Assembly (NCBI GenBank): GCA_023399055.1
Contig: JAEWQV010000031.1
Location: 46,487 to 110,486, forward strand
Direction of reading: 5' to 3'
DNA length: 64,000 nucleotides
Source of the DNA: Bacillota bacterium
GTDB taxonomy: Bacteria; Bacillota; Clostridia; Lachnospirales; Lachnospiraceae
The notes beneath the pieces are model-generated. The model ran no database searches, was not told the origin of the DNA, and was given only the letters and a program-made list of their open reading frames with translations. Position numbers and translations under genes: made by a program. The stretch's first letter is position 1; each line of letters begins with the position of its first letter. Below, in pieces: positions 57,875 through 64,000 of this stretch.

Positions 57875-58486
57875 TTATTTTGATATTTCGATTAACTCTT
57901 CTTCCGTTAATACCCCCCAAAAAGGGCTAACAAAGGTATTATCTTCTGTTTTAATAAAAGTCTCCATAAGCACTGCTCCGTTAGAATCTACCTGTAAAAA
58001 CGCAATGGCTGAATCACCTGCGATTAGTCCGATATTATTACCATTAAAAAAATCTGTAATTAGTGTCTCGTTACCTGAGTTCCTGAATATCTTTACAATC
58101 TCTTGCTGTAATACCCCATGATTATCCTTAACCTTAATCTCAACAATATCGGTGGCCTGCTCCAGTATTTGAACCGAATTAATACTTTTTACACCATAAG
58201 GAGCGGGTGAGTTGATAGGCTCCATGTTTTCTTGTAATTTAATAAAGTAGATTGTTGAAGACATCAGCAATATAAAACCTGCTGCCATTCCTAAATATTT
58301 TGTATACCTTGTACTATATTTTTGCTTCCTCTTCTTATTAAAGGAAGTTTCCAACGGGTTGATGTCATAATCAACTACTTCAGGGATTTGTTCTTCTGCC
58401 TTTAATTCTTCTCTTTTTAATTCTTCTGCTTTTAGCTCTTCTGCCTTTTTATATACACCGTTCAAAAACTCATTATCAGATTTCAT
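57875..58486 (-). CDS. anti-sigma factor-like membrane protein
   Basis: 203 aa, one membrane segment (YLGMAAGFILLMSSTIYFIK, about 66-86), a charged cytoplasmic N-terminus and an extracytoplasmic C-terminal domain of about 115 residues. The cytoplasmic part holds a short repeat (AEELKAEELKREELKAEE). It starts 11 nt inside the end of the ECF sigma gene, which is the usual coupling of an ECF sigma factor with its membrane anti-sigma factor. No zinc-type HxxxCxxC motif is visible. The assignment rests on position and topology. Confidence 0.72.
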   Translation of the reverse strand: MKSDNEFLNGVYKKAEELKAEELKREELKAEEQIPEVVDYDINPLETSFNKKRKQKYSTRYTKYLGMAAGFILLMSSTIYFIKLQENMEPINSPAPYGVKSINSVQILEQATDIVEIKVKDNHGVLQQEIVKIFRNSGNETLITDFFNGNNIGLIAGDSAIAFLQVDSNGAVLMETFIKTEDNTFVSPFWGVLTEEELIEISK

Positions 58487-59024
58487 AAGAAAAACCTCCT
58501 TTCTCCAAAACCTGCTTCAAACGTTTTTTTGCTCGATGGGATAAAACTTTGATGGCTGATTCAGATTTATCCATTACAACAGCTGCTTCCGATAAGGATA
58601 AACCATTTAAATCAACTAATATAATTACTTGCTGATACTCCGGTTTTAATTCCTTCAACTGATTTTTTAACATTGTGATATCATTATTCTTAAAAACAAC
58701 CTCCTCCAAGGTATTAGCATCAGTTGTATCTGCCTCCTCCAAGGAAACATAACTATATTTTGATTCCTTGCGTATAAAGTCTATTGCGCGCCTCTTACCT
58801 AACATAAATAAGAAGGTCTTAAACGCATACTGTGTCGCGTATTGCTCCGGTTTAATATAGATATAAGCAAAAACCTCCTGTGCTATATCCTCCGCTACAT
58901 GATAACTTTTCACATATTGCATGATAAAATAAACCAAACTATGACGATGTCGTATTACAAGCTCTTCGAAGGAAGCTTTATCTCCCTCCAAAAAGGCGTA
59001 ATACAGAGATTTGTCAGAAATCAT
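58476..59024 (-). CDS. ECF-type RNA polymerase sigma factor
   Basis: 182 aa sigma-70 family protein with region 2 (LVYFIMQYVKSYHVAEDIAQ, EVFAYIYIKPEQY) and region 4 (LKELKPEYQQVIILVDLNGL, SLSEAAVVMDKSESAIKVLS HTH). It should direct RNA polymerase to a small regulon, under control of the membrane protein encoded next. GAGGTG precedes the ATG. A matching autoregulatory promoter is at 59067-59094. Confidence 0.92.
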   Translation of the reverse strand: MISDKSLYYAFLEGDKASFEELVIRHRHSLVYFIMQYVKSYHVAEDIAQEVFAYIYIKPEQYATQYAFKTFLFMLGKRRAIDFIRKESKYSYVSLEEADTTDANTLEEVVFKNNDITMLKNQLKELKPEYQQVIILVDLNGLSLSEAAVVMDKSESAIKVLSHRAKKRLKQVLEKGGFSYEI

Positions 59025-59066
59025 TTGAAGTGCACCTCGTTTGACTTTCTTTTGTTTGTCATTTAT

Positions 59067-59094
59067 TATTCGTAATAAATTTAAAATGGTTACA
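59067..59094 (-). promoter_or_regulatory. ECF-type autoregulatory promoter of the sigma operon
   Basis: TGTAACC (59088-59094) and CGAATA (59067-59072) with 16 nt between AAC and CGA. This matches the AAC / N16 / CGT-like pattern of ECF-recognised promoters of the SigW/SigV type rather than sigma-A. Confidence 0.6.
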
Positions 59095-59257
59095 CCTAAG
59101 TTTAAAATATTTTTATTTTCATTTCTGTTAATAAATAGTACCTATACTTAGCACTTGGAGTTCACTCCATAGCAAGAACTTTTTTATTTAATATTTTTTG
59201 ACTGTTTTTTTCTATGAAGTATGTAAATCTAGTTATTAATCATCCCCTTATTTTGCA

Positions 59258-59286
59258 TTGACACAATGTAATTGATAAAATATAAT
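59258..59286 (+). promoter_or_regulatory. consensus sigma-A promoter of the TetR operon
   Basis: TTGACA (59258-59263), 17 nt, TATAAT (59281-59286): a perfect consensus promoter, as expected for a gene held down by a repressor. Confidence 0.8.
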
Positions 59287-59328
59287 AATAATGTAAATTT
59301 AATTAACACTGTTAAGCGAGGTAATTAT

Positions 59329-59937
59329 ATGGGTATTAAAGAACGTCGTGAAATAGAAAAAACAGAAATGAAAAATAAAATAAAAGCTGCAGCTATTGAG
59401 CTGATTGAACAAGAGGGCTATGAAAAATTATCTATCAGAAAAATCGCTGCTAAAATCGAGTATTCACCGACAACCATTTACCTTTACTACAAAGATAAAG
59501 CAGAGATTATCACAGACATGTCCAATGAGCTTTATAATAAAATTGTGAACAATGCTGATGCCATCATGAATGATACTACTGCACTTTCCATAGATCAGCG
59601 AGTACAAAGCATTATTAATACCTTTGTAACGAGTCTTTGCGGTGAGCCTGAAATGGTAAAAGCCATTATGTATAGTGGAGTAAATGTGATATTTTCAAAT
59701 GAATGTAAAAATTCTACGCCTTCTAATTCGGGAATAGCTAAACTTGATAGTATTTTAGCGGAAGGGATAGCTCAAAATGTGTTGAAGCCTAATGTAACTA
59801 ACACTTCGTGGATGATTATTAGTGCATTACTGGGTTTCGTTATGAGTGCCATCGAAAATAAATTATATAACTTGGACGATTTTGACCAACTTGTGGATGA
59901 TTTCATAAAAATCCTAATGGGCGGAATTAGACAGTAA
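59329..59937 (+). CDS. TetR-family transcriptional regulator
   Basis: 202 aa. N-terminal TetR HTH (IEQEGYEKLSIRKIAAKIEY, SPTTIYLYYKDKAEIITDM) and a C-terminal ligand-binding domain of the usual size. The start ATG at 59329 has GAGG 7 nt upstream; the frame stays open back to 59272. Preceded by a perfect promoter and followed 61 nt later by a DUF6544-like gene, which it may control. Confidence 0.92.
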   Translation: MGIKERREIEKTEMKNKIKAAAIELIEQEGYEKLSIRKIAAKIEYSPTTIYLYYKDKAEIITDMSNELYNKIVNNADAIMNDTTALSIDQRVQSIINTFVTSLCGEPEMVKAIMYSGVNVIFSNECKNSTPSNSGIAKLDSILAEGIAQNVLKPNVTNTSWMIISALLGFVMSAIENKLYNLDDFDQLVDDFIKILMGGIRQ

Positions 59938-59998
59938 ACACACTGAAAAATTAAGATATATTTAGAAATATTAGCATTTGACATGGGAGGTGGAATAT

Positions 59999-60853
59999 AT
60001 GCTTTGGATGGTGATAGGTATAATTGTACTAGCAATCACGGTAATGTACTTAGCAATACCCGGAGGTAGACTTTGGAAACAATATCTTGCAGATATAAAA
60101 AGCTCCTTGACCGAAACAAATCGGCAAAGAAGCTCAAAATGTGTTTTTACGGATAATACTATTGCTGAACTGCCCGCTTTGCTCCGCCAGCATATCATCA
60201 ATGGGGGCTATATAGGAAAATCCCTTATGGATAATATGCTGATAGATTTTCACAACACAAAGTTTCGAATGTCGGCTGGCAACGACCCAATTAAAATAAA
60301 ATACATGCAGGTCAATTTTGCAAACAGACCTGACCGCCACGCTTTTTTGACAGGGCGAATAGCAGGTATCCCATTGCAGGCGAAAGACAGCGTGTTGGAT
60401 GGCTTCGGCTCTATGACAGGATTTCTTGCCAAGCAGATTCAACTTTTTCGTTCTACCGGGCCTGAAATGGATCAAGGCCAGTTGATAACAGTGCTGGCAG
60501 ACGCAGTATATATGCCGTCCTTGTTTTTGCAGGAGTATGTGTCATGGATAGTCATTGATGACCACACCGTTGAAGGCAAGATTTCCTGGAAAGGAATTTC
60601 TGCCAGGGGTAGATTTACTTTTAACAATGCTGGCAACATTATAAGATTTGATACCAAGGATCGGTATATGGACGAGAACGGGAAAGGTAGCTCACTGGTA
60701 CCCTGGTATGTAACCTATTCTAATTACAAAGAGCAGAATAATTACTTTCAGCCAGGAAGCATAAGTGTAAATTGGATTCTGCCGGATGGTGACGACACCT
60801 ACTTTATAAGCGATAATATCGAGATTCAATACTCAGTAAATGAAGTTCATTAG
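59999..60853 (+). CDS. DUF6544/DUF6920-like protein, foreign-looking composition
   Basis: 284 aa with an N-terminal membrane anchor (MLWMVIGIIVLAITVMYLAI). The rest (LPALLRQHIINGGYIGKSLM, DFHNTKFRMSAGNDPIKIKY, VEGKISWKGISARGRFTFNN, and the late PWYVTYSNYKEQNNYFQPGS) resembles DUF6544-type proteins, which have no assigned function. GGGAGGTGG 5 nt upstream of ATG at 59999 sets the start. By hand count parts of it reach 47-55% G+C against 35% in the neighbouring TetR gene, suggesting transfer. It is probably regulated by that TetR. Confidence 0.7.
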   Translation: MLWMVIGIIVLAITVMYLAIPGGRLWKQYLADIKSSLTETNRQRSSKCVFTDNTIAELPALLRQHIINGGYIGKSLMDNMLIDFHNTKFRMSAGNDPIKIKYMQVNFANRPDRHAFLTGRIAGIPLQAKDSVLDGFGSMTGFLAKQIQLFRSTGPEMDQGQLITVLADAVYMPSLFLQEYVSWIVIDDHTVEGKISWKGISARGRFTFNNAGNIIRFDTKDRYMDENGKGSSLVPWYVTYSNYKEQNNYFQPGSISVNWILPDGDDTYFISDNIEIQYSVNEVH

Positions 60854-60868
60854 GAACAATTAAATTAA

Positions 60869-60930
60869 CCCCTTTTAATGTTAAGCTATATCAATAGTTG
60901 ACATTATGCTAATTATTAAAAGGGGGCTTT
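60869..60930 (+). terminator. hairpin after the DUF6544-like gene
   Basis: CCCCTTTTAAT and ATTAAAAGGGG form an 11-bp stem with an A/T-rich inner region; followed by GCTTTACG. Confidence 0.6.
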
Positions 60931-60996
60931 ACGAATTATTCTTAACAAGTTTAAACTAATGTTTTATCTAGATAATTTCTATTTCATCAAGCAACT

Positions 60997-61758
60997 TTAA
61001 ATCTTTACATATGGATTAAGAAACTGACCATGTTTCTTCGTCTTTTTACCATATTGAATTACAAAATTAGGGCAACGATGAAGACACCCAAGACATAGAG
61101 TACATTCTGTTTTGACCCACTCGGGTTTTCCATTTTTCATAGCAATTGCATTGGTTGGACATTTCATCGCGCATTTTCCGCAACTGATACATCCCTCCTC
61201 CAAATGAAATCTCTGCGTTCTTCTAAGCTTTTGATATACGGGATAATAGACTCTTTCAACAATACTTGGTACCTTACTTAAATTATAATCTCCCACCATT
61301 CTTTGCTTAATCTGGCTACAAACTTGGGCAATTTGATTTTCGGCTTTATTATTAATCTTTGTGATCTTATCTTTGTCTGTTAAATCAAATACCGGAGTCC
61401 AAGTATCCACCATTTTAATACCATAACTTCCGTTTATGGGAATTCCCTTTTTTTGAAATGACTCCTTCAACCTCTTACCGGTCTGTCCTGAAGTCGTTCC
61501 ATATGTACTAACAGTAAAAACATAGGCGTTCTCTGCTTTATGCAATTCCAGCTTATCTAAAAACTCATTCACAACCGTTGGCAATCCCAAAAAATAGGTT
61601 GGCGTAATAAATCCAATGTATTTTTCATCCTGAAAATCAAAGGAAAAGTTCTCATTTGTATCACAATCAATTATTGAAACCACTTTTTCATTTAACTCTT
61701 TTGCTATGCATTCTGCCACATACTTACTATTTCCCGTCGCTGAAAAATAAAAAATCAT
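60997..61758 (-). CDS. EFR1-family flavodoxin-ferredoxin protein
   Basis: About 253 aa. The N-terminal flavodoxin-like domain (IFYFSATGNSKYVAECIAKE as FMN loop) is followed by a C-terminal 2[4Fe-4S] ferredoxin domain (CISCGKCAMKCP and CTLCLGCLHRCP). The EFR1 family is widespread in clostridia; it should carry electrons between flavin and iron-sulfur partners. The start at 61758 fits the family N-terminus; the frame is open to 61818. It is the last of a set of flavin proteins with the same orientation. Confidence 0.9.
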   Translation of the reverse strand: MIFYFSATGNSKYVAECIAKELNEKVVSIIDCDTNENFSFDFQDEKYIGFITPTYFLGLPTVVNEFLDKLELHKAENAYVFTVSTYGTTSGQTGKRLKESFQKKGIPINGSYGIKMVDTWTPVFDLTDKDKITKINNKAENQIAQVCSQIKQRMVGDYNLSKVPSIVERVYYPVYQKLRRTQRFHLEEGCISCGKCAMKCPTNAIAMKNGKPEWVKTECTLCLGCLHRCPNFVIQYGKKTKKHGQFLNPYVKI

Positions 61759-61948
61759 GTCCTCGTAAGCTCCTTTCTTATTCTTCCTATTCCGAATCAT
61801 GAATAACTCTCCTATCAAAAAACTTATTCAAAGATTGGAAATTGCATACATAATTTGTAATATTAGTATAATTGAAGAAGGAAAGAACTACAAGTACCAG
61901 AAAATACATATATTTTAAATATCTATTTCAATAAAGGAACCGTATTTT

Positions 61949-62623
61949 TTATCTGCTCTTATCCAACAAATAGTCTGAAAGATAAGGGTTCACCTGATTA
62001 ACATCGATTCCATGACTTTGTAAATCGCGCTCCATGTTCTGGTTCATTTTCTTCACCATTACTTTAAAAATTATAACAGGTAGCTTAAACTGTGCTTTTT
62101 GGTATACTTCTGGAGGGGATATTTCATCTAGAATAATGTGTCGAAAGAATATCTTCAACTGTTTGATTACCCTCTTTGCATTCGGCAGCTTGGATAGAGG
62201 TTTCCCATCCAGATATGCCCCCATTCCCATAACAAAACCACCCTTAAAGACCATACCACATTTTTTGCAAAAGATATCTAACATAAACAATCCGCTCTCA
62301 TGAGTGTGCGCATATGGCATCCCCCCTTGAATGATTCCGTACATACTTTTCCCTTGCAGAAGCTCCTTATGAGTGAGCAGTTCCTCTAGCAGCACAATTG
62401 TATCTGCCGGATAAGTATTAATATAGCAAGGTCCACTGATGATTATTGTATCCGCTTCGATCGCCTTAGTTCTTAAATTATCCAAGTGAGCTAAGTTCTG
62501 ATATAAGTGAAACAACTCGGTTTGGCATCCTTTCGCTTCAACAAATGTTTTACACAATTGCAGCATAGTGAAGCTAGTTCCCTTTGTTCGGGGGCTGGCA
62601 TTAATCAATACTATTTTCTTCAT
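61949..62623 (-). CDS. flavodoxin-fold NAD(P)H-dependent oxidoreductase
   Basis: 224 aa, NADPH-dependent FMN reductase/flavodoxin fold: KKIVLINASPRTKGTSFTML (FMN phosphate loop), ADTIIISGPCYINTYPADTI, YGIIQGGMPYAHTHE and a Cys pair IFCKKCG. The start overlaps the upstream flavodoxin gene by 4 nt, so both are made together. Probable FMN-binding electron carrier or reductase; substrate unknown. Confidence 0.85.
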   Translation of the reverse strand: MKKIVLINASPRTKGTSFTMLQLCKTFVEAKGCQTELFHLYQNLAHLDNLRTKAIEADTIIISGPCYINTYPADTIVLLEELLTHKELLQGKSMYGIIQGGMPYAHTHESGLFMLDIFCKKCGMVFKGGFVMGMGAYLDGKPLSKLPNAKRVIKQLKIFFRHIILDEISPPEVYQKAQFKLPVIIFKVMVKKMNQNMERDLQSHGIDVNQVNPYLSDYLLDKSR

Positions 62624-63159
62624 ACTCTCAGAACCTCCTTCGCTATGTTTTCCTTCATTTCAGAAGTGAGCACGCTGTCTATAATAAATACCTTTCCAGT
62701 ACCCCGGGTTATAATGATATTTTCTTGATGAAGTCTTTTAAATACCTTAATCTCTTCTTCTAGACAGTTTTCGTTCTTCCCTAATACAAAAAATTTAAAC
62801 TGCTTGCCTTTCATACCTGCCTTTACTAACTCATTTTGCTCGACCATATAATGACGATCCATTATTAAGGCAAATTTATCGAATACTCTTTTTATTTTAA
62901 ATGAATAGCTTCCAAATGTAATTGGAGTAACAAAAATAACTGCCTCCGCTCCAATAACCTTTGGATAAATCCAATCTCCATCATCTCGAACTACGCATTT
63001 TCCATAAGTCTTATAAGTACATCCACCACAACTTACACAGGGTTTTACATTTACCCTATCCAAAGAAATATATTCGACTTGAATTTCATGCGTCATTAAT
63101 GTTTGTTGGAGTTCTAAACCAATTTGCTGTTTACCTTCATCTGCAATTATTACAATCAT
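62620..63159 (-). CDS. flavodoxin-family NAD(P)H-dependent oxidoreductase with Cys cluster
   Basis: 179 aa flavodoxin/iron-sulfur flavoprotein-like fold. It contains VKPCVSCGGCTYKTYGKCVV, a compact CxxCxxC...C cluster as in iron-sulfur flavoproteins, and FVTPITFGSYSFKIKRVFDK, the conserved flavodoxin segment. AAAGGAAG precedes the ATG. It overlaps the following gene by 4 nt and is likely the first gene of that pair; the FMN-binding protein lies 105 nt upstream. Confidence 0.87.
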   Translation of the reverse strand: MIVIIADEGKQQIGLELQQTLMTHEIQVEYISLDRVNVKPCVSCGGCTYKTYGKCVVRDDGDWIYPKVIGAEAVIFVTPITFGSYSFKIKRVFDKFALIMDRHYMVEQNELVKAGMKGKQFKFFVLGKNENCLEEEIKVFKRLHQENIIITRGTGKVFIIDSVLTSEMKENIAKEVLRV

Positions 63160-63264
63160 TTCGTCTTCCTTTCGAAATATGAAATCATCTAGCCCTCATG
63201 AACTACTTTTTACCTTTTAAATATGATAAATCAATAGTTATCATTTACTTCTATTTGCCTTCTA

Positions 63265-63651
63265 TTAATCACTATATCCCTTTTTCAAAGCTTTACTAAC
63301 CGCACTTTTAATAGCTTCACTTGAAAGGGTTGCACCACTGACAGCATCCACATCAAAGTTGTTTCGCTCAATCATTCGATCCGTGATGGTTTCTGCTTTA
63401 CCGCCAAATCCATTTTGGTGTTCAATAATATCAATATTAACTATAGCATGATCCTTAACACTTACATCAACCTTTACAAGCACAAGTCCTGCGTTGGTCT
63501 CTCCTTGATAAGTTCCATCTGCAACTAGCTCCATATCAATCTTTTCATATAGCATAGTTTCTAGTGCTGTATTTGCTTTGCTTGTCAACAGCAAAAATCC
63601 ACCTAAAACAAAAATAATTACAACTACCAGAACAATGAAAACCTTTTTCAT
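63265..63651 (-). CDS. membrane-anchored FMN-binding domain protein
   Basis: 128 aa with a N-terminal membrane helix (VFIVLVVVIIFVLGGFLLLT) and an FMN-binding domain (PF04205-like): DGTYQGETNAGLVLVKVDVS and DAVSGATLSSEAIKSAVSKA. The SGAT motif is where FMN is covalently attached in RnfG/NqrC-type and related proteins. Its domain faces outward. In this context it may take electrons from the flavodoxin-like proteins encoded downstream, which is inference. Confidence 0.9.
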   Translation of the reverse strand: MKKVFIVLVVVIIFVLGGFLLLTSKANTALETMLYEKIDMELVADGTYQGETNAGLVLVKVDVSVKDHAIVNIDIIEHQNGFGGKAETITDRMIERNNFDVDAVSGATLSSEAIKSAVSKALKKGYSD

Positions 63652-63873
63652 TAATTTTTACTCCTCTCACATATACATATTTTCAATTTATTTATAACTA
63701 TGTTCATTAAGATAACACTGTTATTTTATAATAATACTATTTTACCTCCATGTCAACAATTACCAGGGATTTTAATTAAATTCTTATTATTAAAATACAA
63801 TATAAAGAAAAACACCATACCTTACCTGTCTGATGTTTCAGACTGTAGAATACAGGCTTAACCTCTTGGTTGC
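63652..63873. other. intergenic, no gene seen
   Basis: AT-rich sequence with the probable promoter of the FMN-binding gene and a small GTCTGA/CAGAC hairpin just before repeat copy B. Nothing else recognised. Confidence 0.4.
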
Positions 63874-64000
63874 AGAACAAAAGTGTGCTTTGCACACTCT
63901 CGCGTTCAAATACTTTTAAAGCACAGCTTTTGTTCCGCGCGCGTAGCTGCGCATCATTAGCCCGCAGGGCTTTTTATATAACAGGAAATTCGAAGGAATT
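63874..64000. repeat. dispersed hairpin repeat, copy B (cut by window edge)
   Basis: The arms GAACAAAAGTGTGCT and AGCACAGCTTTTGTTC enclose CACTCTCGCGTTCAAA, then TAGCTGCGCATCATTAGCCC and AACAGGAAATTCGAAGGAAT to the window end. It aligns with copy A at 53776-53900 with small insertions (CGCG, GC). Confidence 0.75.

Noticed and set aside
60134..60475. 113-codon minus-strand open frame
   Set aside because: Antisense within the G+C-richer DUF6544-like gene; no RBS and no recognisable domain. Long antisense frames are expected at higher G+C.

Overview
The window is AT-rich (roughly 35% G+C by eye) DNA from a spore-forming, low-GC Gram-positive anaerobe. It is most like a Lachnospiraceae / Clostridium cluster XIVa member of the Lachnoclostridium phytofermentans type. 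This rests on strong AGGAGG-type ribosome binding sites, a T-box leader on leuS, sporulation-type genes (PdaA-like deacetylase, CotH kinase), EFR1-type flavodoxin/ferredoxin proteins, and a DUF4358-MBOAT-DHHW cassette. I cannot confirm the species without a search. I see no rRNA, tRNA, CRISPR array, prophage or transposase gene. About 50 protein genes are supported, most on the minus strand.

Region by region. 1-6.2 kb: the 5' part of a RibD-like protein whose deaminase half has lost its zinc ligands, a small helix-hairpin-helix protein, leuS with a T-box leader, and an Lsa-type ABC-F antibiotic resistance protein. The ABC-F gene has a ~360-nt structured leader with a 21-codon leader peptide. 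6.2-11.1 kb: an overlapping three-gene unit (ICMT-like membrane methyltransferase, GH3-family adenylating enzyme, 7TM-GAF-GGDEF-HD-GYP c-di-GMP protein) with no obvious textbook function. 11.3-18.2 kb: PdaA-like deacetylase, a swivel-less PEP-synthase-like protein overlapping a beta-carbonic anhydrase, a DtxR-type regulator, and a tRNA-modification set (Dus, TrmO) with a GIY-YIG protein. 18.5-27.2 kb: nitroreductase, YibE/F transporter, alkaline phosphatase, Mef-like efflux pump, uracil permease, GNAT and cytidylate-kinase-like protein. 27.3-30.8 kb: a complete polar amino acid ABC transporter. 30.9-44 kb: two separate small-XRE-regulator plus membrane-protein modules, a GH18-LRR secreted protein, a soluble MCP with a C-terminal sugar-binding-type domain, PhnB/AHSA1 proteins, cobO, namA, DUF1697, and a PadR-controlled macrolide-type glycosyltransferase. 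44-53.4 kb: an nrdI remnant, a nucleotide pyrophosphatase-like phosphodiesterase, a UMF1-type transporter, a lipase plus GDPD pair, a stand-alone second-type RsmH, DbpA helicase and CotH. 53.4-64 kb: repeats, a DUF4358-MBOAT-DHHW acylation cassette, an ECF sigma/anti-sigma pair with a recognisable autoregulatory promoter, a TetR plus DUF6544-like pair of foreign-looking base composition, and a flavin redox cluster ending in an FMN-binding protein.

The most interesting unexplained signals are in RNA and intergenic DNA. One is the ABC-F leader: a 3-way-junction RNA, a leader peptide with an Arg-Leu-Arg motif, and a hairpin sharing sequence with the leader stop. Another is a 3'-UTR element found directly downstream of four unrelated genes, always in the same orientation and always just before the terminator hairpin. 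Others are a ~125-bp hairpin repeat at two sites and tandem 15-17 bp repeats upstream of cotH. Among proteins, the RibD-like pseudo-deaminase, the ICMT-GH3-c-di-GMP unit, the stand-alone PEP/pyruvate-binding protein and the soluble MCP-binding-protein fusion are most worth checking.
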